The translations under genes and the position numbers were made by a program. From positions 1 to 64,000 of the forward strand of contig JAIRVP010000003.1 of the NCBI GenBank assembly GCA_031253835.1: a DNA stretch of 64,000 nucleotides, read 5' to 3'. Under the pieces are notes generated by a model. That model did no database searches, was not told where the DNA came from, and saw only the letters and a program-made list of their open reading frames with translations. Source of the stretch: Burkholderia sp. (GTDB taxonomy: Bacteria > Pseudomonadota > Gammaproteobacteria > Burkholderiales > Burkholderiaceae). Of this stretch, positions 46,702 through 56,581 are shown one piece after another; the stretch's first letter is position 1, and each line of letters starts with the position of its first letter.

Positions 46702-47907
46702 ATGAGCACCAGCCAGGGCCCGCTCGCGGGCGTCAAAGTGCTCGAATTCGGAACGCTGATCGCGGGGCCGTTCGCGTCGCGGCTGTTCGCCGAATTCGGC
46801 GCGGAAGTGATCAAGATCGAGGATCCGAACGGCGGCGACCCGCTGCGCAAGTGGCGCAAGCTCCACCCGGAGCAGGGCGGCACGTCGCTGTGGTGGTCCG
46901 TCCAGGCGCGCAACAAGAAGTCGGTCACGCTGAACCTGAAAGCCGACGCCGGCAAGGCGATCGCGCGGCAGCTCGCGAGCGAGGCCGACATCGTGATCGA
47001 GAACTTCCGTCCGGGCCTGCTCGAGAAGCTCGGGCTCGGCTACGACGTGCTGTCGGCCGACAACCCGGGCCTCGTGATGGTGCGCCTGTCCGGCTACGGG
47101 CAGACGGGCCCGTACCGCGACCGGCCCGGCTTCGGCGCGATCGCCGAATCGATGGGCGGGCTGCGCCACATCACCGGCTATCCCGATCTGCCGCCGCCGC
47201 GCATCGGCATCTCGATCGGCGATTCGATCGCCGCGCTGCACGGTGTGATCGGCGCGCTGATGGCGCTGCATCACCGCAAGGTCAACGGCGGCGCGGGGCA
47301 GGTGGTCGACGTTGCACTGTATGAAGCCGTCTTCAACATGATGGAAAGCGTGGTGCCCGAATACGGCGTGTACGGGATGGTGCGCGAGCGCACCGGCGCG
47401 TCGCTGCCGGGCATCGTGCCGTCGAATACCTATGCGTGCCGCGACGGCAGCATCGTGATCGGCGGCAACAGCGACCCGATCTTCAAGCGCCTGATGAAGG
47501 CGATCGAGCGCGACGACCTCGCCGACGATCCCGCGCTCGCACAAAACGACGGGCGCGTGCCGCGGACGCAGGAGATCGACGACGCGATCGCCGCGTGGCT
47601 CGCGCCGCGCACGATCGACGAGGCGCTCGTCGTGCTCAACGCGGCCGACGTGCCGGCCGGGCGCATCTACAGCGCCGCCGACATGTTCACCGATCCGCAG
47701 TTCGTCGCGCGGCAGATGATCCAGCGTTTCAAGCTGGCCGACGGCACCGACATTCCGCTGCCGAACATCACGCCGAAGCTGTCGGACACGCCGGGCGAAA
47801 CGCGCTGGCTCGGGCCCGAGCTCGGCGAGCATACGGACGAGGTGCTGCGCGGCCTCGGCTACGACGCGCAGGCGATTGCCGCGCTGCGCGAAGCGGGCGC
47901 GATCTGA
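46702..47907 (+). CDS. CaiB/BaiF (family III) CoA-transferase
   Basis: A 401-aa family III CoA-transferase, which swaps CoA between a carboxylic acid and an acyl-CoA. It has the N-terminal Rossmann fold ([17 protein letters not shown]), the conserved [20 protein letters not shown] and the catalytic Asp in [18 protein letters not shown]. The substrate pair is not evident: the glycine-rich loop used by formyl-CoA transferase is not diagnostic here. The start at 46702 has a CAGGGAGA ribosome-binding site; it is 48 bp after recR. Confidence 0.88.
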   Translation: MSTSQGPLAGVKVLEFGTLIAGPFASRLFAEFGAEVIKIEDPNGGDPLRKWRKLHPEQGGTSLWWSVQARNKKSVTLNLKADAGKAIARQLASEADIVIENFRPGLLEKLGLGYDVLSADNPGLVMVRLSGYGQTGPYRDRPGFGAIAESMGGLRHITGYPDLPPPRIGISIGDSIAALHGVIGALMALHHRKVNGGAGQVVDVALYEAVFNMMESVVPEYGVYGMVRERTGASLPGIVPSNTYACRDGSIVIGGNSDPIFKRLMKAIERDDLADDPALAQNDGRVPRTQEIDDAIAAWLAPRTIDEALVVLNAADVPAGRIYSAADMFTDPQFVARQMIQRFKLADGTDIPLPNITPKLSDTPGETRWLGPELGEHTDEVLRGLGYDAQAIAALREAGAI

Positions 47908-47983
47908 CGGAGGTGCTCGCGGGCCTGTCGTTTCGCGACGGGGCCGCGACGCAGGCATCCGTCGACGAGACCTCCTTCGAGGC

Positions 47984-48012
47984 GGAAAACCCGGGCCGGC
48001 CCGGTGTTTTCC
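47984..48012 (+). terminator. Candidate terminator after the CoA-transferase gene
   Basis: GGAAAACCCGGGCC pairs with GGCCCGGTGTTTTCC with one mismatch. The T residues lie within the right arm. It sits about 75 bp after the stop codon, in a 226-bp gap before surE with no gene visible. Confidence 0.5.
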
Positions 48013-48133
48013 CGAGCGTGCAGAAGGCCGCCGCGCGATGCGGCGGCACACCGTGCGCCCATGCGTGCACCCGTCCGTCCGCGCCCGCCGGACTGTCGCT
48101 CTCGCGCCATCTTTCCTCGGTTACAATCGCCGG

Positions 48134-48895
48134 ATGCGAATCCTACTCAGCAACGACGACGGCTATCTCGCCCCCGGTCTCGCCGCGCTCAGCGAAGCGC
48201 TGCAGCCGCTGGCCGAGCTCACGGTGATCGCGCCCGAGCAGAACTGCAGCGGCGCGTCGAATTCCCTCACGTTGTCGCGGCCGCTGTCGGTGCAGCGTGC
48301 GGCGGGTACGGGTTTCTTCTACGTGAACGGCACGCCGACCGATTCGGTGCACGTCGCGTTGACGGGGATGGCCGATGCGAAGCCGGATCTCGTCGTTTCC
48401 GGGATCAACAACGGCCAGAACATGGGCGAAGACACGCTCTATTCAGGGACAGTTGCAGCCGCCACCGAAGGCATCATGTTCGGCGTGCCGGCCATCGCCT
48501 TCTCGCTGGCCGACAAGGGCTGGGCCCATCTGGCGGACGCCGCGCGCGTCGCCGGGGAGATCGTCGAGCACTACCTCGCGCATCCGCTGCCGGGCAACCC
48601 GCTGCTGAACGTCAATATTCCGACCCTGCCGTACGACGAACTGAAGGGCTGGAAAGTCACGCGCCTCGGCAAGCGTCATCCGTCGCAGCCGGTGATTCGC
48701 CAGACCGACCCGCGCGGCGAGCCGATCTACTGGATCGGTGCGGCCGGCGCGGCGCTGGACGCGAGCGACGGCACCGATTTTCACGCCGTCGCAAACGGTT
48801 TCGTGTCGATCACGCCGCTGCAGCTCGACCTCACGCATACGCAGATGCTGCCCGCGACGCGCGAATGGGCGCGCGCCGGAGGGCGGGCTTCATGA
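48134..48895 (+). CDS. surE: SurE, 5'/3'-nucleotidase
   Basis: A 253-aa survival protein that dephosphorylates nucleoside monophosphates in stationary phase. The metal site NDDG lies at residues 7-10 ([14 protein letters not shown]), with NSLTLSRP and [19 protein letters not shown] as the other family signatures. Its stop overlaps the pcm ATG. It opens the surE-pcm-nlpD-rpoS series. Confidence 0.96.
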   Translation: MRILLSNDDGYLAPGLAALSEALQPLAELTVIAPEQNCSGASNSLTLSRPLSVQRAAGTGFFYVNGTPTDSVHVALTGMADAKPDLVVSGINNGQNMGEDTLYSGTVAAATEGIMFGVPAIAFSLADKGWAHLADAARVAGEIVEHYLAHPLPGNPLLNVNIPTLPYDELKGWKVTRLGKRHPSQPVIRQTDPRGEPIYWIGAAGAALDASDGTDFHAVANGFVSITPLQLDLTHTQMLPATREWARAGGRAS

Positions 48896-49824
48896 GCGGC
48901 GAGCGCGCGAAGCGGTTCCCGCTCGCGCTCGAAGATCTCAAGCGAGCGCCACGCAAATCGGAGGGTCGGGCCGGTGAACGCCATGCGGCGGTCGCGGTGT
49001 CGAAGGCTGCCGACAAGCCCGCTGCCGTGCTGAAACCGGTTGCGGTGAAGCCTGCTGCCGTGCGGGCGCCGCTGTCGGGCACCGCCGCCGCGAAGCCCGC
49101 AACCGCGCCGAAGCCGACCGCGCTGAAGCCCGCGATGCCGAAACCGGCTGCGCCGAGCGTCGCGCCGGCCGGCGCGTTCGCACTCACGTCGGAACGCGTG
49201 CGCGAGCGGATGGTCGAACGACTGCGCGCGAACGGCGTGACCGACGCGCGCGTGCTGGACGCGATGGCCGCGGTGCCGCGCCACATGTTCGTGGATCCGG
49301 GGCTCGCGACGCAGGCCTACGAGGATTCGGCGTTGCCGATCGGCCACCAGCAAACCATTTCCAAGCCGTCGGTTGTCGCGCGCATGATCGAGCTCGCGAT
49401 GGCCGGCCGCACACTCGAGCGCGTCCTCGAGATCGGCACGGGGTGCGGCTATCAGGCCGCCGTGCTGAGCCACGTGGCACGCGACGTGTATTCGATTGAA
49501 CGCATCAAGCCGCTCTACGAGCGCGCGAAGCTGAACCTGCGGCCGCTGCGCGTGCCGAACATCCGTCTGCACTACGGCGACGGGCGTGTCGGCCTGCCGT
49601 CCGCGGCCCCGTTCGACGCGATCGTGATCGCGGCGGCGGGGCTCGACGTGCCGCAGGCGCTGCTCGAGCAGCTCGCGATCGGCGGGCGGCTCGTCGCGCC
49701 GGTCGGCGCGCAGAGCGGGCAGCACCAGGTGCTCACGCTCGTCGAGCGCGTCGCGCACGCGCAATGGCGAGAGTCACGGCTTGATCGCGTTTTCTTTGTC
49801 CCTTTAAAATCCGGAGTGATTTGA
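48892..49824 (+). CDS. pcm: Protein-L-isoaspartate O-methyltransferase with Ala/Pro/Lys-rich N-terminal extension
   Basis: Methylates isoaspartyl residues to start repair of aged proteins. The catalytic domain runs from about residue 100 to 310: [19 protein letters not shown], the SAM motif [14 protein letters not shown], and YGDGRVG. The 310 aa exceed the usual ~210 by a Lys/Pro/Ala-rich extension ([13 protein letters not shown] and similar), which is low-complexity. It overlaps surE by ATGA, so the two are coupled. Confidence 0.93.
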   Translation: MSGERAKRFPLALEDLKRAPRKSEGRAGERHAAVAVSKAADKPAAVLKPVAVKPAAVRAPLSGTAAAKPATAPKPTALKPAMPKPAAPSVAPAGAFALTSERVRERMVERLRANGVTDARVLDAMAAVPRHMFVDPGLATQAYEDSALPIGHQQTISKPSVVARMIELAMAGRTLERVLEIGTGCGYQAAVLSHVARDVYSIERIKPLYERAKLNLRPLRVPNIRLHYGDGRVGLPSAAPFDAIVIAAAGLDVPQALLEQLAIGGRLVAPVGAQSGQHQVLTLVERVAHAQWRESRLDRVFFVPLKSGVI

Positions 49825-49829
49825 AACCG

Positions 49830-50717
49830 ATGAGTATGTTGCGCGCGATGCAAAACAACCGATCCAGGGAACCGCTCACGCTCGCCCAGCGCGCGATCTG
49901 TGTGGCTGCGTTCTCCACGCTACTGGCCGCCTGTGCGACGCGGCTCGACAACGCGCCTGTCGTCGACCGCTCCGGCTCGCTCGGCACGACCGCCGCCGCG
50001 CAGCCCGCGGTGCCGCTCGGCCCGCCGCCGCCTGGCTTCTACCGTGTGAAACCGGGCGACACGCTGTACCGGATTGCGCTCGAGAACGGGCAGAACTATC
50101 GCGACATCGCGTCGTGGAACAACCTGACGAACCCGAACCAGATCGAAGTCGACCAGTTGCTGCGCGTGGCGCCGCCGGGCGGCGCGGCGGTTGCGGGCGC
50201 ACCGGCCGCTGCGCCGATCGCGGGTGCCGCGGTCGCGACCGCGCCGCTGAGCAGCGGTCCTGCGACGCCGGCTGCCGGCACGTCGTCCACGCTCGCCACG
50301 CCGCCGGCTGCGGCCGCCGGATCGAGCGACACGGCGGCGGCCCCGAGCGGCCCCGTGACGTTCGCATGGCCCGCACGCGGCCCCGTGCTGAACGGGTTCG
50401 ACGACGCGAAGAACAAGGGGGTCAACATCGGCGGCACGGCCGGCGAAACCGTGAAGGCGGCGGCCGACGGCCGCGTCGTCTACTCCGGTAACGGCCTGCG
50501 CGGCTACGGCAACCTCATTATCATCAAACACGATGCAACTTACCTCACGGCATATGCACATAATCGCGCTTTGATGGTAAAAGAGGGGGACGCGGTAACG
50601 AAGGGGCAGAAGATCGCCGAGATGGGTAATAGCGATGCCGACCGCGTGATGCTGCATTTCGAGGTTCGCCGGCAGGGTAAGCCTGTCGATCCGCTGAAGT
50701 ATTTGCCGCCTCAATAA
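49830..50717 (+). CDS. nlpD: NlpD-type LysM/M23 lipoprotein, degenerate catalytic site
   Basis: A 295-aa outer-membrane lipoprotein that in other bacteria activates the amidase AmiC for cell separation. The lipobox ends LLAAC at Cys35; a LysM domain starts at FYRVKPGDTLYRIA; a Pro/Ala-rich linker follows; and an M23 (LytM) domain ends the protein. The zinc ligands are missing: the usual HxGxD is NKGVNIGG and the HxH is MLHFEVR, so it should not cleave peptidoglycan itself. Start: ATG 49830 taken; a TTG at 49821 overlapping the pcm stop is possible. Confidence 0.9.
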   Translation: MSMLRAMQNNRSREPLTLAQRAICVAAFSTLLAACATRLDNAPVVDRSGSLGTTAAAQPAVPLGPPPPGFYRVKPGDTLYRIALENGQNYRDIASWNNLTNPNQIEVDQLLRVAPPGGAAVAGAPAAAPIAGAAVATAPLSSGPATPAAGTSSTLATPPAAAAGSSDTAAAPSGPVTFAWPARGPVLNGFDDAKNKGVNIGGTAGETVKAAADGRVVYSGNGLRGYGNLIIIKHDATYLTAYAHNRALMVKEGDAVTKGQKIAEMGNSDADRVMLHFEVRRQGKPVDPLKYLPPQ

Positions 50718-50728
50718 CCGAGACGACC

Positions 50729-51817
50729 ATGCCGAAATCGAAGCGCCACGAGCCGCAAGCCGAGTCTGAGAAGATCAGTCGTGCCACGCAAGCATCGGTG
50801 GGGCGAGCGGGTGCTTCGACGGACGACGAGGACGATACCGCGGACAACGAACGCGATATCGAGGCACGTGACGCCGAGGCGGACGGTGGCGACGACGAGC
50901 GCGAAGGCCGCTCGGAAGCGGCGCCCGACGTCGACGATTTCCGCACGATGCTGCAGGCCGAGCTCACGGCCGACACGATCCAGCACTACCTGAACCGGAT
51001 CAGCGTGAAGCCGCTGCTGACCGTCGAGGAAGAGCAGCGCTATTCGCGCCTCGCGAAGGCCGGCGAATTCGAGGCACGGCAGGTGATGATCGAGCGCAAC
51101 CTGCGTCTCGTCGTCAGTATCGCGAAGGGGTATCTGAACCGCGGCGTGCCGCTGCTCGACCTGATCGAGGAGGGCAACCTCGGCCTGATGCACGCGATCG
51201 AGAAGTTCGACCCGACGCGCGGGTTCCGTTTCTCGACCTATGCGACGTGGTGGATCCGGCAGAGCATCGAGCGGGCGATCATGAACCAGGCCCGCACGGT
51301 GCGCCTGCCCGTGCACGTGATCCGCGAACTGAACCAGGTGCTGCGCGCGAAGCGCCACCTCGAAAAGAATTCGATGTCGACGGGCGAGGCGGCCGAGCGC
51401 CGCGAAGCCAGCATCGACGACATCGCCTATCTCACCGGCAAGACCGCCGAGGAAGTCACCGACATCCTCGCGCTCAACGAGCACACGGCGTCGCTCGACG
51501 CGCCGCTCGATCTCGATCCCGCGAGCAGCCTGCTAGACCTGCTGCCCGACGACCAGAGCCAGTCGCCCGACGCCGAGGTGCAGCACCGCGAGCTCGAAAC
51601 GCTGACGCGCGCGTGGCTGTCGCGGCTGTCCGACAAGCATCGGCACGTGATCGAGCGCCGCTTCGGCCTGAACCACATCGAACCGGCGACGCTCGAGGAG
51701 CTCGCCGACGAGATGGGGCTCACGCGCGAGCGCGTGCGGCAGATCCAGCAGGAAGCGCTGGTGCGCCTCAAGCGGTTCTTTGCCTCCAACGGCGTGCGCA
51801 AGGACGCCGTTCTGTAA
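50729..51817 (+). CDS. rpoS: RNA polymerase sigma factor RpoS
   Basis: A 362-aa stationary-phase and general stress sigma factor. Residues 1-75 are an acidic and charged extension absent from the 330-aa E. coli protein. Region 2 has ARQVMIERNLRLVVSIAKGY and FDPTRGFRFSTYATWWIRQS (-10 recognition), region 3 RLPVHVIRELNQVLRA, and region 4 has the helix-turn-helix LTRERVRQIQQEALVRLKRF (-35 recognition). It follows nlpD by 11 bp; in other species the rpoS promoter lies within nlpD, which may hold here. Confidence 0.95.
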   Translation: MPKSKRHEPQAESEKISRATQASVGRAGASTDDEDDTADNERDIEARDAEADGGDDEREGRSEAAPDVDDFRTMLQAELTADTIQHYLNRISVKPLLTVEEEQRYSRLAKAGEFEARQVMIERNLRLVVSIAKGYLNRGVPLLDLIEEGNLGLMHAIEKFDPTRGFRFSTYATWWIRQSIERAIMNQARTVRLPVHVIRELNQVLRAKRHLEKNSMSTGEAAERREASIDDIAYLTGKTAEEVTDILALNEHTASLDAPLDLDPASSLLDLLPDDQSQSPDAEVQHRELETLTRAWLSRLSDKHRHVIERRFGLNHIEPATLEELADEMGLTRERVRQIQQEALVRLKRFFASNGVRKDAVL

Positions 51818-51820
51818 CCG

Positions 51821-52597
51821 ATGACTCCGATTCTTGTTTTTGACATCGAGACGATTCCCGATGTCGACGGCATTCGCCGTCTGGAAGACCTGCCCGCGAC
51901 GCTCGACGATGCCGCGGTGGCCGAACACGCATTCGCCGCACGCCGCGAGAAGACCGGCAGCGATTTCCTGCCGCATCACCTGCAGCGGATCGCGGCGATC
52001 TCGTGCGTGTTCCGCGACAACAACGGTTTTCGCGTGCGCTCGCTCGGCACGCCGCAGGACAACGAAGCGGCGCTGATCCAGTCGTTCTACCGCGTGATCG
52101 AGAAATACACGCCGCAGCTCGTGTCGTGGAACGGCGGCGGCTTCGACCTGCCGGTGCTGCATTACCGCGCGCTCGTGCACGGCATTCCCGCGACCCGCTA
52201 CTGGGATCTCGGCGAGGACGACCGCGAATTCAAGTGGAACAACTACATCTCGCGCTATCACTCGCGGCATACCGACCTGATGGACGTGCTCGCGATGTAT
52301 CAGGCGCGTGCGAACGCGCCGCTCGACGCGCTGGCGAAGCTGTGCGGCTTCCCGGGCAAGCTCGGGATGGACGGCAGCCAGGTGTGGCCGGCGTTCCGGG
52401 ATGGCCGGATCGACGAAATCCGCAACTATTGCGAAACCGACGTCGTCAACACCTACCTGCTGTACTGTCGGTTCCAGTTGATGCGCGGTGGCCTGACGCC
52501 GAGCGAGTACGCCGACGAGATCCTGATCGTGAAGAACGCGCTCGCGCTGGAACCGGCGCCGCACTGGGTCGAGTACCTGGCCGGCTTCGACGCGTAG
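51821..52597 (+). CDS. PolB-like 3'-5' exonuclease domain protein
   Basis: A 258-aa protein of the DnaQ-like DEDD exonuclease superfamily. The first acidic motif is ILVFDIETIPD at residues 4-14; the second in LVSWNGGGFDLPVLHYRAL; the third around YCETDVVNTYLLYCRF. It has no polymerase domain, so it is a stand-alone exonuclease. It begins 3 bp after the rpoS stop, so it is probably co-transcribed. Its substrate is not known. Confidence 0.82.
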   Translation: MTPILVFDIETIPDVDGIRRLEDLPATLDDAAVAEHAFAARREKTGSDFLPHHLQRIAAISCVFRDNNGFRVRSLGTPQDNEAALIQSFYRVIEKYTPQLVSWNGGGFDLPVLHYRALVHGIPATRYWDLGEDDREFKWNNYISRYHSRHTDLMDVLAMYQARANAPLDALAKLCGFPGKLGMDGSQVWPAFRDGRIDEIRNYCETDVVNTYLLYCRFQLMRGGLTPSEYADEILIVKNALALEPAPHWVEYLAGFDA

Positions 52598-52627
52598 CGC
52601 CGGCGGCCTGCGCCGCCACCGGCGCGA

Positions 52628-53482
52628 TCAAGCCAGTTCGAGCAGCACCGGCTGGTGATCCGACGCGCGCACGTCGCCGTCGATCTCGCAGCGCCTGACG
52701 CGCGGCAGCAGCGTCTCGGTCACGAACACGAAGTCGCACGCAAGCGGCCCGTCCGGCCATTGCACCGTATCGTAGACGCCGGCCGTCGGCGGCGGTGTGC
52801 GGCCCGGGTGTTGCGCGACCCACGCGTCGACGAAGCGCGGCGCGTCCGCGATCGGGTCCAGGAAGCGTCGGTACGCGTCGCTGTCGAACGCACTGTTGAA
52901 GTCGCCGCAGACGATCGCATCGCGCGGCTGGCCGGTCGCGCTGAACGGCCCGTCGGCCGTCTCGGCCGGTGCCGGACGTTCAGCGTGCGCACAGGCCTCG
53001 CGATGCCGGCCGCGCAGCGCATCGACCTGCGCGAGCCGCTGGCGCGCCGAATAGTATTCCAGATGGGTGGTCGTGACGCGCAGCGGGCCGAAGGGCGCCT
53101 GCAGCTCGACGTCGAGCGCGACGCGCGGCATCGACGGCGCGCCGGCGTCGGCCGGCCACGGCAGCAACTGGCGCAACACGCGCCCGACCGGAAGCCGGGT
53201 CGCGATCGCATTGCCGAACTGGCGGCGCGGTGCGCCCGGTTCGGCGGCCGGCAAGTCGGCGCCGATCGCTTCGATGATCGCGTAGCCGGGCAGCAGCGCC
53301 GCGAGTTCGGCGAACTGGTCGGGGCCGGGGCGGCCGGGCAGTGCGCCGAAGCCGCGCGTGACTTCCTGCAGGCACAGCACGTCGAAATCGCCGAGCCGCC
53401 GGATCGTCGAGACGGTGCGTGACAGATCGACGACGCCGTTCGCGTCCCGACCCCATTGGATGTTCCAGTCGATCAGTCGCAT
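52628..53482 (-). CDS. Endonuclease/exonuclease/phosphatase (EEP) family protein
   Basis: A 284-aa metal-dependent hydrolase of the EEP fold shared by exonuclease III and sphingomyelinases. Motifs: DWNIQWGRD at the start, LCLQEV, VTTTHLEYYS, CGDFNSAF and the terminal ASDHQPVLLEL with the catalytic His. There is no signal peptide. Nuclease versus phosphodiesterase cannot be settled from motifs alone. The ATG at 53482 has an AGGAG site. It converges with the upstream exonuclease gene. Confidence 0.88.
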   Translation of the reverse strand: MRLIDWNIQWGRDANGVVDLSRTVSTIRRLGDFDVLCLQEVTRGFGALPGRPGPDQFAELAALLPGYAIIEAIGADLPAAEPGAPRRQFGNAIATRLPVGRVLRQLLPWPADAGAPSMPRVALDVELQAPFGPLRVTTTHLEYYSARQRLAQVDALRGRHREACAHAERPAPAETADGPFSATGQPRDAIVCGDFNSAFDSDAYRRFLDPIADAPRFVDAWVAQHPGRTPPPTAGVYDTVQWPDGPLACDFVFVTETLLPRVRRCEIDGDVRASDHQPVLLELA

Positions 53483-53689
53483 GGTCGAATCTCCTGGCGG
53501 ATGGAGGTCGGGCTTCAGAGGCCGGCCCTGATGCGTTCCGCGTGGCCCCGTCAGCCGGCTACGTGACCGTTTCGGCGCGATGCAGGGGCGTCCATCATCA
53601 AGTATCGACGCTCGCCCCATCCAAAGCGGGCGATACGGGCCGGCGTCGTCTACAATCTCGCCTTCTTCAACGTTTGTCAGGAAAAGCTG

Positions 53690-55087
53690 GTGTCCGAAGC
53701 CGTCCCCACTTCTGCGCGCAAATCGAAAAATGCGCCCGTCGCGCCCGGGCCCGCCCCGGTTCTCGAGATCGAATCGCTCGACATGGAAGCGCGCGGTGTC
53801 GGCCGCACGATCACCGAGGACGGCGAGCCGGGCAAGGTCATCTTCGTCGAAGGCGCGCTGCCGGGCGAACGCGTGACCTATTCGAGCTACCGCCGCAAGC
53901 CGAGCTACGAGCAGGCGACGGTTGTCGACATTCTGCGCCCGAGCGTGATGCGCACGCAGCCGAAATGCAAGTTCTTCGGGACCTGCGGCGGCTGCTCGAT
54001 GCAGCATCTCGACATGCGTGCGCAGGTGGCCGTCAAGCAGCGCGTGCTCGAGGACAACCTGTGGCACCTGGCGAAGCTGCGTGCGGAAACGATGTTCGCG
54101 CCGATCCACGGCCCGTCGTGGGGCTATCGCTATCGTGCGCGCCTGACCGTGCGCAACGTGGCGAAGAAGGGCGGCGTGCTGGTCGGCTTCCATGAGAAGA
54201 AGAGCAGCTATGTTGCCGACATGACGAGCTGCGAAGTGCTGCCGCCGCACGTGTCGGCGATGCTCGTGCCGCTGCGCCGGCTCGTCGAGGGGCTGTCGAT
54301 TCGCGACCGGATGCCGCAGATCGAGCTGGCGGTCGGTTCGGACGTCACGGCGCTCGTGCTGCGCGTGCTGGAGCCGATCAATGCGGACGACGAAGCGCTG
54401 CTGCGCGCGTTCGCCGACGAGCACAAGGTGCAGTTCTGGCTGCAGCCGAAGGGCCCGGACACGGTGACGCCGTTCTATCCGCTCGACGTGTCGCTCGACT
54501 ACACGCTGCCGGAATTCGGCATCCGCATGCCGTTCAAGCCGACCGACTTCACGCAGGTCAATCACCAGATCAACCGCGTGCTGGTGGGACGTGCGCTGCG
54601 CCTGCTCGCGCCGTCGCGCGACGACCGCGTGCTCGACCTGTTCTGCGGGATCGGCAACTTCACGCTGCCGCTCGCACGACTGTCGCGCGAAGTGATGGGC
54701 ATCGAGGGCAGCGACACGCTGACGACGCGCGCGCTGGCGAATGCGCGAGAGAACGGTGTCGACGGTCACACGACGTTCGCGTGCCGGAACCTGTTCGAGG
54801 TGACGGGCGACGACCTTCGTGCCCTCGGCGCGTTCGACAAGTTCCTGATCGACCCGCCGCGCGAAGGCGCGCTCGCGGTGTCGAAGGCGCTGGCCGAGAT
54901 CGCGCAGAGCGGCGAAGGCCCGTTGCCGAAGCGGATCGTCTACGTGTCGTGCAACCCGTCGACGCTCGCACGCGACGCGGGCCTGCTCGTGCACGAGGCC
55001 GGCTACCGGCTGAAGGGCGCCGGTGTCGTCAACATGTTCCCGAATACGTCGCACGTCGAATCGATTGCGCTGTTCGAGCGCGACTGA
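53690..55087 (+). CDS. rlmD: 23S rRNA (uracil-1939-C5)-methyltransferase
   Basis: A 465-aa SAM-dependent RNA methyltransferase (RumA family). A TRAM domain is at residues ~20-85, then the 4Fe-4S cluster cysteines in [12 protein letters not shown] with a fourth in MTSCEV, then the methyltransferase domain with [15 protein letters not shown] and [10 protein letters not shown]. The catalytic Cys is in [12 protein letters not shown]. The start is GTG at 53690 after AGGAAAA. Confidence 0.95.
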   Translation: MSEAVPTSARKSKNAPVAPGPAPVLEIESLDMEARGVGRTITEDGEPGKVIFVEGALPGERVTYSSYRRKPSYEQATVVDILRPSVMRTQPKCKFFGTCGGCSMQHLDMRAQVAVKQRVLEDNLWHLAKLRAETMFAPIHGPSWGYRYRARLTVRNVAKKGGVLVGFHEKKSSYVADMTSCEVLPPHVSAMLVPLRRLVEGLSIRDRMPQIELAVGSDVTALVLRVLEPINADDEALLRAFADEHKVQFWLQPKGPDTVTPFYPLDVSLDYTLPEFGIRMPFKPTDFTQVNHQINRVLVGRALRLLAPSRDDRVLDLFCGIGNFTLPLARLSREVMGIEGSDTLTTRALANARENGVDGHTTFACRNLFEVTGDDLRALGAFDKFLIDPPREGALAVSKALAEIAQSGEGPLPKRIVYVSCNPSTLARDAGLLVHEAGYRLKGAGVVNMFPNTSHVESIALFERD

Positions 55088-55103
55088 GCCGGGCGGCGGA
55101 CGT

Positions 55104-55132
55104 AAAAAAACCGGCCCGCGGGCCGGTTTTTT
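55104..55132. terminator. Bidirectional terminator between rlmD and the BI-1 family gene
   Basis: CCGGCCC and GGGCCGG pair with a 2-base loop; seven A residues precede and six T residues follow. It serves both converging genes. Confidence 0.9.
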
Positions 55133-55150
55133 CATGGTGCACTGCGAACG

Positions 55151-55849
55151 TCAGTTGCGGTTGCCGCCGAAGATGCCGAGCAGCGCGAGCAGGTTCGTGA
55201 ACACGTTGTACAGGTCGAGGTAGATCGCGAGCGTGGCCGAGATGTAGTTCGTCTCGCCGCCGTTCACGACGCGCTGGACGTCGAACAGCATGTAGGCCGA
55301 GAAGATCGCGATCGCGAGCACCGACACGGTGAGCATCAGCGCCGGCAGCTGCAGGAAGATGTTCGCGACCGACGCGAGCAGGATCACGATCACGCCCATG
55401 AACAGCCACTTGCCGAGGCCCGAGAAATCGCGCTTGCTGACGGTGGCGATCGTCGCCATCGCGGCGAAGATGATGCCGGTGCCGCCGAACGCGAGCATGA
55501 TCAGCGACGGGCCGTTCGAGAAGCCGAGGATGAAGCTCAGCAGCCGCGACAGCATCAGGCCCATGAAGAACGTGAAGCCGAGCAGCACGAACACGCCGGC
55601 CGCGCTGTTTTTCGTCCGCTCGATCGCGAACATGAAGCCGAACGCGATCGCGAAGAACGCGAGCAGGCTCATCATCGGGCTCGTGGCCGCGAACAGCGAG
55701 AAGCCCGTCGCGACGCCGACCCAGGCGCCCAGCACGGTCGGCACCATCGACAGCGCGAGCAGCCAGTACGTGTTCCGCAGCACGCGGTTGCGAACCTCGG
55801 CGGTGCTGACGGAACCGCCGCGGCCGAAATTGTACGGATAGTCGTTCAT
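55151..55849 (-). CDS. Bax inhibitor-1/YccA family membrane protein
   Basis: A 232-aa protein with seven predicted transmembrane helices typical of the BI-1 family (TMBIM), related to E. coli YccA and YbhL. The N-terminal RNRVLRNTYWLLALSMVPTV and the closing ATLAIYLDLYNVFTNLLALL carry the family's conserved aspartate. E. coli YccA modulates the FtsH protease; this protein's role is unproven. It has an AGGAGAAACC site and no adjacent same-strand partner. Confidence 0.9.
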   Translation of the reverse strand: MNDYPYNFGRGGSVSTAEVRNRVLRNTYWLLALSMVPTVLGAWVGVATGFSLFAATSPMMSLLAFFAIAFGFMFAIERTKNSAAGVFVLLGFTFFMGLMLSRLLSFILGFSNGPSLIMLAFGGTGIIFAAMATIATVSKRDFSGLGKWLFMGVIVILLASVANIFLQLPALMLTVSVLAIAIFSAYMLFDVQRVVNGGETNYISATLAIYLDLYNVFTNLLALLGIFGGNRN

Positions 55850-56098
55850 GGTTTCTCCTAACATTGAACGCGTGGGCGTCCGGGGCCGGTTCGGCACACG
55901 CGGTGTGCGGCGCAGCAAACCGGAGCAGCTATGGCTAAGATACGTTCCGTGCCCGGAGGTTTCAATGGCCGTGCGGTACAAAACATATGGATTCGGAACC
56001 TTTCACATGTGTAAGGGTTCAATCGCAATGATACACGGGATCGTGCTACAATAGCGGATTCATTTGAACCTGTAACTTCTTAATTTTTTGGAGTTTTT

Positions 56099-56524
56099 AT
56101 GGCAATCGAGCGCACCCTGTCGATCATCAAGCCGGATGCGGTGGCAAAGAACGTGATCGGCCAGATCTACAGCCGTTTCGAAGGCGCCGGCCTGAAGATC
56201 ATCGCATCGCGCATGGCGCACCTGTCGCGCGCTGACGCAGAGAAGTTCTACGCGGTTCACGCAGCACGTCCGTTCTTCAAGGACCTCGTCGATTTCATGA
56301 TCTCGGGCCCGGTGATGATCCAGGTTCTGGAAGGTGAAGGCGCGATCCTGAAGAACCGCGACCTGATGGGCGCAACGGATCCGAAGAAGGCAGAAAAGGG
56401 CACGATCCGCGCCGATTTCGCCGACAGCATCGACGCGAACGCCGTTCACGGCTCGGACGCTGCAGAAACGGCAGCGGTCGAAGTCGCGTTCTTCTTCCCG
56501 GAAATGAACGTTTACTCGCGTTAA
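56099..56524 (+). CDS. ndk: Nucleoside-diphosphate kinase
   Basis: A 141-aa cytoplasmic enzyme that keeps NTP pools balanced by phosphate transfer through His117 (NAVHGSD). The start [15 protein letters not shown] is the family norm. A TACAAT box at 56047-56052 could be its -10 element, though no good -35 was found. It leads a series of genes in the same direction. Confidence 0.97.
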   Translation: MAIERTLSIIKPDAVAKNVIGQIYSRFEGAGLKIIASRMAHLSRADAEKFYAVHAARPFFKDLVDFMISGPVMIQVLEGEGAILKNRDLMGATDPKKAEKGTIRADFADSIDANAVHGSDAAETAAVEVAFFFPEMNVYSR

Positions 56525-56581
56525 GCCCTGGCTGACAGCAAGTAGGCACAGGATTCAGCGCACGCGGCAAGGCAGCACATC

